In this document: piece by piece, positions 21,822 to 30,723 of the stretch
How positions within the stretch are numbered: position 1 is the stretch's first letter
Layout of the letters: the number at the start of each line of letters is the position of its first letter
Assembly: GCA_019636275.1 (NCBI GenBank)
Contig: JAHBXY010000052.1
Span: 1-52,455, forward strand
From: Planctomycetota bacterium
Lineage (GTDB): Bacteria > Planctomycetota > J058
Length of the DNA stretch: 52,455 nt
Direction of reading: 5' to 3'
The notes under the pieces: generated by a model
What the model was told of the DNA's origin: nothing
What the model saw: only the letters and a program-made list of their open reading frames with translations
The model's database searches: none
Translations under genes and position numbers: made by a program

Positions 21822-24137
21822 CAACGCAGCGAGGCGAGCGTGGAGGTCGTCGTCCGCGGCCGCGTGCAGGGCGTGGGCTTCCGGCCCTTCGTCCACCGGC
21901 TGGCGACGTCGCTCGGGCTGCGGGGGTCGGTCAGGAATCGCGGCGCGCACGTGCGGGTCGAGGCCGAGGGCCCACCCGCGGCGCTGGAGCGCCTCGTCGA
22001 CGGCCTGCGCGCCGCGCCGGCGCCGGCGCGCGTGGACGAGGTCGTCGCCGGCGAGCGGCCGCCGCGCGGCCTGGGGCCGTTCGAGATCGCGCCCTCCGAG
22101 GGGCTGACGCCGGGCGACGGCGAGCTGCCGCCCGACCTGGGCCCCTGCGCCGCGTGCCTGGCCGAGGTCGCCGACCCCGCCGGCCGGCGCGCCGGGTTCG
22201 CCTTCGCCTCGTGCACCGCCTGCGGCCCGCGCTACACGACCACGCGCGGCCTCCCCTACGACCGCGCGCGCACGGCCTGGGCCCCCTATGTGCCCTGCGC
22301 CGCGTGCCGCCGCGAGTACGACGACCCCGCCGACCGGCGCTTCCACGTCGAGGCGCAGGCCTGCCCGGCCTGCGGACCGCGGCTCGTCTTCGAGCGCGGG
22401 GCCGAGCGCGCGGAGGGCGGCGACGCCGTGACGAGGGCGCGGGCCGTCGTCGAGGCGGGCGGGGTGCTCGCGCTCCTCGGCGTGGGCGGCTGGCAGCTCG
22501 CCTGCCTGGCCACCGCCGAGGGCGCCGTCGCGGCCCTGCGCGCCCACAAGCGGCGGCCGCACCGGCCACTGGCCGTGTGCGTGCGCGACCTGGCGCAGGC
22601 GGCCGAGGTCGTGGAGCTGCCCGCGGGCGCCGCCGAGGCGCTCGAGGCGCCGGCGCGCCCGATCGTCCTCCTCCCGGCGCGCCCGGGCGCCGTCGCGCCC
22701 GGCGTGGCGCCCGGCCTGGTGGAGCTCGGCGTCATGCTCCCGGCGTCGCCGCTGCACGCGCTCCTGCTCGCGGGCGCTTCGGCGCCGTGGGTGCTCACGA
22801 GCGGCAACCTCCGCGGTCAGCCGCTGCTCGTCGACCGCGCGCGCGCGCGCGTCGACCTCGCGCCGGTGGCCGACGCGTTCCTCGACCACGACCGGGCCGT
22901 GGTCGCGCGGGCGGACGACTCGGTCGTGCAGCTCCACCGCGGCCGCGCGCGCGTCCGGCGCCGGGCGCGCGGCTACGTCCCGCGCGCGCTCGCGCTGCCG
23001 CTGCCGGGGGGCGGCCCCGACGTCCTGGCCCTCGGCGGCGACCTCAAGGGCGCCGTGTGCGTGGTGACGCGCGGCCTGGCGACCTTGTCGCCGCACCTGG
23101 GCGACCTCGCCTCGCCCGACGTCGAGGCGGCGCTGCGCGAGGCGACGGATCACCTCGAGGCGCTCACCGGCGCGCGGCCGGCCGTCGTCGCGTGCGACGC
23201 GCACCCCGACCACGTGTCGTCGCGCCTGGCCCGCGAGCTCGGGCCGCCCGTGGTCGTCGTGCAGCACCACCACGCGCACGCGGCGGCCTGCCTGGTCGAG
23301 CACGGCCTGACCGGCCCCGCGCTGGCGCTCGTGCTCGACGGCGCGGGCCACGGCGCCGACGGCACGACCTGGGGCGGGGAGCTGCTCCTGTGCGACCTCG
23401 CCGCCGCGCGCCGGCTGGGCCGCCTGCGCCCGGTGGCCCTCCCCGGCGGCGACCGCGCCGCCCGCGCGCCCTGGCGGGTGGCCGTCGCGCACCTGGTGGA
23501 CGCCGGCCTCGCCCCGGCCGTGCCCGGCGTCGAGGCCGCGGACGTGGAGCGGGTCCGCGGCCTCCTCGGCAGCCGCGCGGTCGCGCCGCTCGCCTCGAGC
23601 GCGGGGCGGCTGTTCGACGCCGTGGCCGCGCTGTGCGGGCTGCGCCTCGAGACGACCTACGAGGGGCAGGCGGCGGTCGAGCTCGAGGCGGCCTGCGCGG
23701 CCGACGCCGACGGCCCCGCCTATCCCTCGGCGATCGAGCCGGCCGAGGGCCTGCTCGAGCTCGACACGCGGCCGCTCGTGCGCGCCGTCGCCGCCGACCT
23801 CGCCGCGGGCGCGCCCGTGGCGCGCGTCGCCGCGCGCTTCCACGCCGGGCTCGCGGCGGGCCTCGTCGACCTCGTCCTGCGCGCGCGCGCGGCCGCGCCG
23901 GGCGCGCCCGAGGTGGTGGCCCTCACCGGCGGCACCTTCGCCAACCGTCGCCTCCTCGTGGCCGTCGAGGACGCCCTCCGCGCGGCCGGCCTGCGCGCGG
24001 TCACGCCCTGGGAGGTCCCGCCGGGGGACGGGGGCCTGGCCCTCGGCCAGGCGGCCGTCGCGGGCTCGCGGTGCCTGCGACGACCGGCTCCGGATGCGCG
24101 CTCCCTTCTTCTAGAATTCGGCTCGCATGGAGCATGA
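21819..24137 (+). CDS. hypF: carbamoyltransferase HypF
   Basis: A 772-residue protein with the four HypF modules in order: acylphosphatase (VRGRVQGVGFRPFVHRL, about 10-26); two Cys4 zinc fingers (CAAC ... CTACGPRY, CAAC ... CPACGPRL, about 108-190); a YrdC-like domain (VLALLGVGGWQLAC, HKRRPHRPLAVCVRD); and a Kae1-like carbamoyltransferase with the metal-binding HHHAHAAACL near residue 487. It transfers a carbamoyl group from carbamoyl phosphate to the HypE terminal cysteine. Length is typical. It is divergent from hypC-D-E. The stop overlaps the start of the next gene by 11 bases. No hydrogenase subunits or hypA/hypB are in the window. Confidence 0.95.
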   Translation: MQRSEASVEVVVRGRVQGVGFRPFVHRLATSLGLRGSVRNRGAHVRVEAEGPPAALERLVDGLRAAPAPARVDEVVAGERPPRGLGPFEIAPSEGLTPGDGELPPDLGPCAACLAEVADPAGRRAGFAFASCTACGPRYTTTRGLPYDRARTAWAPYVPCAACRREYDDPADRRFHVEAQACPACGPRLVFERGAERAEGGDAVTRARAVVEAGGVLALLGVGGWQLACLATAEGAVAALRAHKRRPHRPLAVCVRDLAQAAEVVELPAGAAEALEAPARPIVLLPARPGAVAPGVAPGLVELGVMLPASPLHALLLAGASAPWVLTSGNLRGQPLLVDRARARVDLAPVADAFLDHDRAVVARADDSVVQLHRGRARVRRRARGYVPRALALPLPGGGPDVLALGGDLKGAVCVVTRGLATLSPHLGDLASPDVEAALREATDHLEALTGARPAVVACDAHPDHVSSRLARELGPPVVVVQHHHAHAAACLVEHGLTGPALALVLDGAGHGADGTTWGGELLLCDLAAARRLGRLRPVALPGGDRAARAPWRVAVAHLVDAGLAPAVPGVEAADVERVRGLLGSRAVAPLASSAGRLFDAVAALCGLRLETTYEGQAAVELEAACAADADGPAYPSAIEPAEGLLELDTRPLVRAVAADLAAGAPVARVAARFHAGLAAGLVDLVLRARAAAPGAPEVVALTGGTFANRRLLVAVEDALRAAGLRAVTPWEVPPGDGGLALGQAAVAGSRCLRRPAPDARSLLLEFGSHGA
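24112..24117 (+). promoter_or_regulatory. -10 box before the peptidoglycan-binding gene
   Basis: TAGAAT lies nine bases before ATG 24127, inside the last codons of hypF. With no Shine-Dalgarno present, a leaderless transcript is likely. No convincing -35 hexamer is seen. Confidence 0.4.
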
Positions 24138-24723
24138 CGACGCCCCCCCGCCCGGAGAGACGGTCGAGGTCCGCCCCGACCGGCCGACGCGGCTGGTGCT
24201 CCGCCGCAAGGCCCGGAGCGACGGCGATGCCGCCGCGCCCGCCGAGGAGACGCTCGTCCTCGACGACCCGGCCCTCGGGTTCCTGGCCGACGCCGCCTGC
24301 GCCCTGACCCACGCCGACGGGTCCACCGGCGAGGCGACCACCGACGCGCAGGGGCGCCTGAAGCTCGAGCCGCGCGGCGCGTGGGTCGACGTGCGCGTCG
24401 AGACACCGCTGGGCGCCCGGGCGCTGCGGGTGATGTTCTGCCGCGACCCGGCGAGCAGCGCGCGGGGCGCGTGGCAGCGGCTCGTGAACCTGGGCTACGC
24501 CGGGCCGGCGCCCTCGGCCGAGCCCGACGACCTCGAGCTCGCGGCGGCGGTGCAGGAGTTCCAGTCCGAGGTCGGCCTCGAGCCCACGGGCGACCTCGAC
24601 GCGCCCACGGCCGACAAGCTGGCCGCGGTCGCCGACGACGCCGCCCCGTGGCAGAGCTGGCAGGCCTGCGCCTTGCCCTCGCCCGACGGCGCGGCCGAGG
24701 ACCCCAAGCTCCGGCACTGCTGA
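24127..24723 (+). CDS. peptidoglycan-binding-domain protein
   Basis: A 198-residue soluble protein. Residues about 35-105 look like a beta-sandwich (carboxypeptidase-regulatory or Ig-like: CALTHADGSTGEATTDAQGRL). Residues about 112-165 are a PG_binding_1 module (RLVNLGYAG ... LAAAVQEFQSEVGLEPTGDLD-PTADKLA). There is no signal peptide, which is unusual for a wall-binding protein and resembles proteins exported by contractile or type VI-like machines; this is inference. It is eight bases upstream of the protease-like gene and probably co-transcribed with it. The cysteine at the very C-terminus (LRHC) is notable. Confidence 0.75.
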   Translation: MEHDDAPPPGETVEVRPDRPTRLVLRRKARSDGDAAAPAEETLVLDDPALGFLADAACALTHADGSTGEATTDAQGRLKLEPRGAWVDVRVETPLGARALRVMFCRDPASSARGAWQRLVNLGYAGPAPSAEPDDLELAAAVQEFQSEVGLEPTGDLDAPTADKLAAVADDAAPWQSWQACALPSPDGAAEDPKLRHC

Positions 24724-24731
24724 GGACGCCC

Positions 24732-26165
24732 ATGCCCCCCGAGACGAGGGCCGTCACGCGGCACCTGCGCTACGCCTGGATCGAGTTCGGCCACAGCGCC
24801 GACGGGATCGCGCTCGACGCCAAGCTCAAGGACCTGGGCTGGCGCAACCTGCTCCTCGACCTGCCGCTGAAGAAGGACCGGCTGGGGGCCGGGCGGCGCG
24901 CGAGCGTCGACCACCCCATGCTGCCGATCCGCTTCAAGGGCAACGCGCTCCTCTGCCTGCCCAACGACAAGGTGGACGGGCGCGACGCGTGGGTGAACGA
25001 GGTCCTCTACGCCGACCACCGGGCGGCGCACGGCGACGCCGACTTCGTCAAGGCCCTGCGCGCGCAGAACGAGTTCCTGGGCAGGTTCGTGGTCAATCCG
25101 GGGGTGCGGCGCGCGTCGGCGAGCGACGCGTCGCTCACCGACGGGACCGACGCCACGGACTTCGCCGACCTCGTGGCGATCAGCGGCCACGGCTCGGGCG
25201 GCACGATCTGGGGCGGCAACGAGGGCGTGGACCTGCGCGGGGCGGTGGCGCGCGCCGGGCCGCGGCACGCGTCGCGGCTGAAGTACGTGCTCATCCCCAC
25301 CTGCTACAACCTCTCCGAGCACAACGGGACCGCCTGGCTGCCGCTCCTGCACAACCCGACGCCGATCCACGGCGTGCTGGGCTACAGCGGCTCCTACCCG
25401 GGCGGGAACACGGGCGGGCTCGTCTTCGGCGAGTTCGGCGAGCGCCTGAAGAAGCGCGGCACGACCGTGCTCCAGGCCTTCCGCGGCGCCAACAAGCGCT
25501 ACGGGATCGCCGACCGCTGGGGCGCGGTCATGCACGAGGCGTCGCTGGGCGACACGATGGCCGACTGGCTCGCGGGCACGCTGAAGGCGCCGCCGCCCGA
25601 CGGCAAGGTCGTGTGGCTGAACGAGGCGAACGTCGACGCGGGCGGCGAGGAGGTGAAGGACGCGCCGCTCCCCTTCGTGGCCACGCACGTCATGGACGAC
25701 GGGCGCGAGATCACGCCCACCAACGGCAACGACCTCGACGTGGGCCTGTTCCCCGGCAAGACGGGCGTCCTCGAGGTCAAGCGCGCCAGCGGCGGCTTTC
25801 GCACGGGCGACGTGGTGGTGCTCACCTTCTACTACTACCGGCCGAACAAGGACGGCATGGACCTGCCGAAGCTCCTCGTGTTCGAGCCGAGCGCCGAGTG
25901 CCGGTGGGAGCTCCTGACCGACCACAACAAGCTCGACCGGACGACGCACGAGGACGCCCTGCGCCTCGAGGTCACGCGCGACGCGCCGAGGCTGCGGCTG
26001 CCCTACCGGGTCCACCCGCTGGCGACCGACACCTACCACCGCGACGGCGACGACGCGCACGGCATGTTCTGGTGCCAGGTCGACCCGAGCGGCGTGTCGA
26101 GCGCCTGGCCGCGCCAGCCCGTCGCGCTCTACCAGCACGGCGCCTGGCTCCGTCCGCGTCGGTAG
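24732..26165 (+). CDS. putative clan CD (caspase/gingipain-fold) cysteine protease
   Basis: A 477-residue protein with two motifs in the order and setting expected for clan CD peptidases: a hydrophobic strand ending in His-Gly (ADLVAISGHGSGG, His153), then, 38 residues on, a hydrophobic strand ending in Cys (LKYVLIPTCYNL, Cys191). The segment GVLGYSGSYPGGNTGG follows, as in caspase-like folds. The C-terminal 200 residues look like a beta-rich domain (LDVGLFPGKTGVLEVKRASGG, VVVLTFYYYRPNKDG). No signal peptide. Substrates are unknown. The pairing with a peptidoglycan-binding partner suggests a secreted or antagonistic function, but a housekeeping protease is equally possible. An assignment to a DUF6345-like family would be consistent but cannot be checked here. 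Confidence 0.6.
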   Translation: MPPETRAVTRHLRYAWIEFGHSADGIALDAKLKDLGWRNLLLDLPLKKDRLGAGRRASVDHPMLPIRFKGNALLCLPNDKVDGRDAWVNEVLYADHRAAHGDADFVKALRAQNEFLGRFVVNPGVRRASASDASLTDGTDATDFADLVAISGHGSGGTIWGGNEGVDLRGAVARAGPRHASRLKYVLIPTCYNLSEHNGTAWLPLLHNPTPIHGVLGYSGSYPGGNTGGLVFGEFGERLKKRGTTVLQAFRGANKRYGIADRWGAVMHEASLGDTMADWLAGTLKAPPPDGKVVWLNEANVDAGGEEVKDAPLPFVATHVMDDGREITPTNGNDLDVGLFPGKTGVLEVKRASGGFRTGDVVVLTFYYYRPNKDGMDLPKLLVFEPSAECRWELLTDHNKLDRTTHEDALRLEVTRDAPRLRLPYRVHPLATDTYHRDGDDAHGMFWCQVDPSGVSSAWPRQPVALYQHGAWLRPRR

Positions 26166-26175
26166 ATCGACGGAC

Positions 26176-26199
26176 GTCGGCCGTGCGCGCACGGCCGAC
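26176..26199 (+). terminator. 24-bp perfect palindrome, probable terminator
   Basis: GTCGGCCGTGC and its complement around a central GC form a perfect hairpin 10 bases after the protease stop codon. It also marks the outer edge of the first repeat array. Confidence 0.65.
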
Positions 26200-26215
26200 A
26201 GGGACGGGGGTCGGC

Positions 26216-27800
26216 GGGCTGTGTCCCGTGAGCGTCCGCCAGCGTGTCGCTGAGCGCGATCGTTCGCCGACGAGGAGGACGTCGACGGGCTGGGTCGTGT
26301 GAGCACCGGTCCGCGCGTCACCGGGCGGGATCGTCGTCGACGACGAGGCCGGCGACGGGCTGGGTCGTGTGAGCGTCGGCCCGCGCGTCGCCGGGCGGGA
26401 TCGTCATCGACCACGAGGCCGACGACGGCTGGGTCGTGTGAGCGTCGGCCGCGCGTCGCCGGACGGGATCGTCACCGACGACGAGACCGTCGAAGGGCTG
26501 GGTCGTGGCGAGCACCGGCCCGCGCGTCGCCGGGCGTGATCGTCGTCGTTGACGAGGCCGACGAGGGCTGGGTCGTGTGAGCGTCGGCCGCGCGTCGCCG
26601 GACGGGATCGTCACCGACGACGAGACCGTCGAAGGGCTGGGTCGTGGCGAGCACCGGCCCGCGCGTCGTCGGGCGTGATCGTCACCGACGACGAGGCCGT
26701 CGACGGGCTGGGTCGGTGACCACCGGCCCTCGCGTCGCCAGGCGAGATCGTCGTCGACGGCGAGGCCGACGACGGGCTGGGTGAGCGTCGGCCGCGCGTC
26801 GCCCGACGGGATCGTCGCCGACGACGAGACCGTCGAAGGGCTGGGTCGTGGCGAGCACCGGCCCGCGCGTCGTCGGGCGTGATCGTCGTAGACGACCAAG
26901 CCGTCGACGGGCTGGGGGTCGGGTGAGCGTCGGCCCCCGCGTCGCCGGGCGAGATCGTCACCGACGACGAGGCCGTCGACGGGCTGGGTCGTGTGAGCAC
27001 CGGCCCTCGCATCGTCGGGCGTGATCGTCGTAGACGACCAAGCCGTCGACGGGCTGGGTCGGGTGAGCGTCGGCCCCCGCGTCGCCGGGCGAGATCGTCA
27101 CCGACGACGAGGCCGTCGACGGGCTGGGTCGGTGAGCACCGGCCCGCGCGTCGCCGGGCGGGATCGCCGTCGACGACGAGGTCGTCGTCGACGGGCTGGG
27201 TCGGGTGAGCGTCGGCCCGCGCGTCGCCGGGCGGGATCGTCGTCGACGACGAGGTCGTCGTCGACGGGCTGGGTCGTGTGAGCACCGGCCCGCGCGTCGC
27301 CGGGCGGGATCGTCGTCGGCGACGAGGTCGTCGACGGGCTGGGTCGTGTGAGTCCGGCCGCGCGTCGCCGGGCGGGATCGTCGTCGACGACGAGGTCGTC
27401 GTCGACGGGCTGGTTCGTGTGAGCACCGGCCCGCGCGTCCCCGGGCGTGATCGTCGGCGGCGACGAGGTCGTCGACGGGCTGCGTCGTGTGAGCACCGGC
27501 CCGCGCGTCGCCGGGCGGGATCGTCGTCGACGACGAGGTCGTCGTCGACGGGCTGGTTCGTGTGATCACCGGCCCGCGCGTCCCCGGGCGTGATCGTCGG
27601 CGGCGACGAGGTCGTCGACGGGCTGGGTCGTGTGAGTACGGCCGCGCGTCGCCGGGCGGGAATCGTCCTCGACGACCAGGAGGCCGGCGGGCTGGGCCGT
27701 GTGAGCGCGGTCCGCGCGTCGCCGGGCGTGTCGGCGGCGACGAGGTCGTCGAGGGGCTGCGTCGTGCGAGCCCCGGCCCGCGCGCCGGGGCGCTGGGCGC
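26216..27800 (-). repeat. tandem array 1: about 23 units of about 70 bp
   Basis: Units begin with GGGCTGGGTCGTGTGAGC on the plus strand and continue with a C/G-rich core ending in repeated GTCGACGACGA. Starts lie at 26216, 26287, 26357, 26427, 26495, 26565 and so on to 27754; spacing is 64-73 bp, mostly 69-72. The outermost unit (26216) is the most divergent and the innermost (27754) is truncated. Read on the minus strand, a unit (GTGCTCACACGACCCAGCC ... CCTCGTC ... GATCCC) is clearly related to the units of array 2. Many units hold a hairpin, for example an 11-bp stem with a GG loop at 27169-27192. The period is not a multiple of three, so it is not coding. The array lies downstream of the HNH gene, in its direction of transcription. 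Confidence 0.9.
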
Positions 27801-27839
27801 CGTCAATGCTTCGACGCCGACCGCCGCCCGAGCGTCTCG

Positions 27840-29186
27840 CTATGCCGGCCGCGTGCCCGAGTCGACCTGCTCGACCCCCCGCCCGATCAGGCCGTCGCCG
27901 ACGACCCGCAGCGCCTCCGCCGTCAGCGCCTCGACCGAGCGCGCCTCGCCTCGTCCTGCGAGCCGCTCGCCGGCCCGGCGCACGAGCTCGCGGGCCTCGG
28001 TCTTCGTGCACTTCAGGCCCACGAGCGCCAGCACGGCGATTCGCGCCGGCTCGTCCTCCTCCTGCGCCTCGCTCTGCCGCACGCCCGTCGACGCCGCCTC
28101 GACCGGCGTAGCAGGCGTGCTCACGGGCGCGACCGGTGCCGGAGCGTCCGTGAGCTCCGTCCCGTCGGCGAGGAAGAAGCGGAAGCCCACCCGCGCGTCG
28201 CCCCTGATCTCGACGTAGCCCTGATGGCGGTCAGGGTGGTGGCGATCGCACATCAAGAGCATGCGATCCGGATCGTGCCCGGTGGCCTCGCGCCCGGGCT
28301 CGTGGTGGATGTGGAGCTTCCCACGCGCGCCGCAGCCCGGGACCTTGCACGTGCCGCCGTCACGATCCATGACCAGGCGCCGGATCTGCTGCGGGATCGT
28401 CTTCGTCACCTTGCCTGTGCCCGTGCGCAGGTCGTGCACCTCGGCGTCGCGCTTCGCCGCCGCCTCGCTGGCGGGCGAGAGCTTGACCGGTCCGTCGCGG
28501 CCTTGGAGGGTCGCCGGCGCGCCGCACTCGCACTTGTGGATCACGATCCGGTACGCCGGCCCCGCGCCGGACCGGCTGGCCACGCCCTCGGCGTAGCCGC
28601 GACACACGATCTCGAGCGCCTGCTCGTCGGTGAGGGGGCGATCGCTGTTCAGCCGCGCCAGGCGAAGGGCCTCGTCGAGCCAGCCTGCCTGCTCCTTCGT
28701 CTGCTTGAACGCCCGCCGCACCGGCGCCTCCTGGCCCTTCGCCTCGGCGACCAGGACCTCGAGCTGGCGGTTGGTGCAGGTCTTCGCGAGGTCCAGCCAG
28801 CGCTCCTCGGTCTCGGTCGTGGCGACCGGCGCGACGGTCCGCGCCTTGGTCCAGTCGACCTGGCCGGCGCGGAAGTCGATCCGCATGCGCGGCAGGCGCT
28901 CGAGCTCCTGCGCCAGCGCGATCAGCTCGCGGGCCTTCCGGTCCGAGTTGACGAAGCCGCGAGCGACGGCGTACTTCCCGATCCGCGTGTGACCGAAGGC
29001 CCGGTGCACGTCCCGCCGCTCGGCATGCAGGAGGAGGTAGGCCAGCTCGGCGGTGGCCTGCCGCTCGCGACGGACCACGTCGGCGATCCGAGCGTCGATC
29101 CGCCGCGCCTCATCGAGGGTCGCCTCGAGCTCGGCCTTGGGGAGCGGCAGGGACGAGGCGGAGCCTCGGCGCGAGGTCGTCTTCAT
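27840..29186 (-). CDS. HNH endonuclease with RuvA-like C-terminal domain
   Basis: A 448-residue protein. The N-terminal 200 residues are helical (ELEATLDEARRIDARIADV, AYLLLHAERRDVHRAFGH) like DUF222-type or replicase-like leaders of large HNH families. A short CxC element (KCECGAP) precedes the nuclease core: RRLVMDRDGGTCKVPGCGA, LHIHHEPG and MLLMCDRHH, with zinc cysteines CKVPGC and CDRHH. The central Asn of H-N-H is replaced (DPDRMLLMC). The C-terminal region (ARIAVLALVGLKCTKTEAREL) resembles RuvA domain III. The start has AAGGAGG five bases upstream. A promoter lies at 29271-29299. The gene is flanked on both sides by related repeat arrays. Confidence 0.85.
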   Translation of the reverse strand: MKTTSRRGSASSLPLPKAELEATLDEARRIDARIADVVRRERQATAELAYLLLHAERRDVHRAFGHTRIGKYAVARGFVNSDRKARELIALAQELERLPRMRIDFRAGQVDWTKARTVAPVATTETEERWLDLAKTCTNRQLEVLVAEAKGQEAPVRRAFKQTKEQAGWLDEALRLARLNSDRPLTDEQALEIVCRGYAEGVASRSGAGPAYRIVIHKCECGAPATLQGRDGPVKLSPASEAAAKRDAEVHDLRTGTGKVTKTIPQQIRRLVMDRDGGTCKVPGCGARGKLHIHHEPGREATGHDPDRMLLMCDRHHPDRHQGYVEIRGDARVGFRFFLADGTELTDAPAPVAPVSTPATPVEAASTGVRQSEAQEEDEPARIAVLALVGLKCTKTEARELVRRAGERLAGRGEARSVEALTAEALRVVGDGLIGRGVEQVDSGTRPA

Positions 29187-29236
29187 GGACCCTCCTTCGT
29201 GCGGTGTGGTTGGTGGTGGTGGCGGCGACTCTGCGC

Positions 29237-29250
29237 TGGCCGATCGGCCA
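29237..29250. promoter_or_regulatory. 14-bp palindrome TGGCCGATCGGCCA, operator candidate
   Basis: A perfect palindrome about 15-28 bases after the predicted HNH transcription start. It is kept without change in leader copy 2 (30730-30743), although the surrounding sequence has drifted. That favours a protein-binding site or the recognition site of the nuclease. Confidence 0.6.
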
Positions 29251-29270
29251 ATGCGCCACGCCAGCAGGAG

Positions 29271-29299
29271 AGAATACCGAGACCGGCGCCTGATTGCAA
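29271..29299 (-). promoter_or_regulatory. sigma-70 promoter of the HNH gene
   Basis: On the minus strand TTGCAA (29294-29299), a 17-bp spacer and TATTCT (29271-29276) form a strong promoter. Predicted transcription start is near 29264, giving a leader of about 78 bases before ATG 29186. Spacing and both boxes are largely kept in leader copy 2 (TCGCAA, 17 bp, TATCCT at 30764-30792). Confidence 0.7.
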
Positions 29300-29506
29300 G
29301 TTTCAAATGTGTGCATCATGCGGCTCGCGCCAGGTGCGAATCGAGCCAGGGGCCGGAGGGGGAGGGGAGCCTCGACCGGGCCATCACGAGGCCGTGTTGA
29401 CGGGTGGGCTGCCGGCAGCGCCCGCCTCCTGATCAGCGCTCACGCGTGACAACCACACATACGCATTCGTCGGCGGCCGGGCCCGCCGACGTCAAGCCTC
29501 GAGCCC

Positions 29507-30723
29507 GTGCTCACGGGCGCCAGCCACTCGACCGCCCTCGTCGACGGACCCCGGGCCGACGGCCCGCCCCGAGCCATTGCTCACGGGCGCCAGCCACTCG
29601 ACCGCCCTCGTCGACGGACCCCGGGCCGACGGCCCGCCCCGAGCCCGTGCTCACAGGCGCCAGCCACTCGACCGCCCTCGTCGACGAACCCCGGGCCGAC
29701 GGCCAGCCCCGCGACCGTGCTCACGGGCGCCAGCCACTCGACCGCCCTCGTCGTCGAACCCCGGGCCGACGGCCAGCCCCGGGACCGTGCTCACGGGCGC
29801 CAGCCACTCGACCGCCCTCGTCGCCGATCTCCGAGCCGGCGTCCAGCCCCGAGCCCGTGCTCACCGGCGCCAGCCACTCGACCGCCCTCGTCTTCCGACC
29901 CCGGGCCGACGGCCAGCACGCGACCGTGCTCACGGGCGCCAACCTCTCGACCGCCCTCGTCTTCCGACCCCGGGCCGACGGCCAGCACGCGACCGTGCTC
30001 ACGGGCGCTAGCCACTCGACCGCCCTCGTCGCCGATCTCCGAGCCGGCGTCCAGCCCCGAGCCCGTGCTCACCGGCGCCAGCCACTCGACCGCCCTCGTC
30101 GACGAACCCTGGGCCGACGGCCAGCACCGCGACCGTGCTCACGGGCGCTAGCCACTCGACCGCCCTCGTCGCCGATCTCCGAGCCGGCGTCCAGCCCCGA
30201 GCCCGTGCTCACCGGCGCCAGCCACTCGACCGCCCTCGTCGCCGATCTCCGAGCCGGCGTCCAGCCCCGAGCCCGTGCTCACCGGCGCCAGCCACTCGAC
30301 CGCCCTCGTCTTCCGACCCCGGGCCGACGGCCAGCACGCGACCGTGCTCACGGGCGCCAACCTCTCGACCGCCCTCGTCTTCCGACCCAGGCCGACGGGA
30401 AACGACACGACCGTGCTCACGGGCGCCAGCCTGCTCCGACCGCCCTCGTCTTCCGACCCCGGGCCGGCAGCCAGCACGCGACCGTGCTCACGGGCGCCAA
30501 CCACTCGGCCGCCCTCGTCTTCCGACCCCGGGCCGACGGCCAGCACGCGACCGTGCGGGCGCCAGCCTCTCGACCGCCCTCGTCTTCCGACCCCGGGCCG
30601 ACGGCCAGCACGCGACCGTGCTCACGGGCGCCAGCCACTCGACGCCACTCATCTTCCGACCCCGGGCCGACCTCCAGCCCGGGACCGTGCTCACGGGCGC
30701 CAGCCTCGACCGCCCTCGTCGTC
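29507..30723 (+). repeat. tandem array 2a: about 17.5 units of 70 bp
   Basis: Units start GTGCTCACGGGCGCCAGCC at 29507, 29577, 29647, 29717, 29787, 29857 and onward with 69- or 70-bp spacing. A conserved CTCGACCGCCCTCGTC is followed by a variable block (GACGGA, GTCGAA, GCCGAT or TTCCGA), then CCCGGGCCGAC and a second variable block (GGCCAGCACGCGACC, GTCCAGCCCCGAGCCC and others). The last unit is cut at 30723, where leader copy 2 begins. The 70-bp period cycles through all frames, so long open frames here are by-products of base composition. Confidence 0.9.

Larger units (their letters stand above)
29231..29506 (-). repeat. leader copy 1: promoter region of the HNH gene, duplicated at 30724
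   Basis: This 276-bp stretch matches 30724-30991. The match is strongest from CTGCGCTGGCCGATCGGCCA through the AT-rich AGTTTCAAATGTGTGCAT and GCGGCTCGCGCC, weaker in the middle, and strong again at the array side (AGCCTCGAGCCCGTGCTCAC). It is the only notably AT-richer region around and holds the HNH promoter and an operator-like palindrome. It directly precedes array 2a. Confidence 0.85.

Noticed and set aside
26216..27800. Coding repeats (Asp/Arg-rich protein) on either strand of array 1
   Set aside because: Unit length varies between 64 and 73 bp and is mostly not divisible by three, so no frame is kept from unit to unit.
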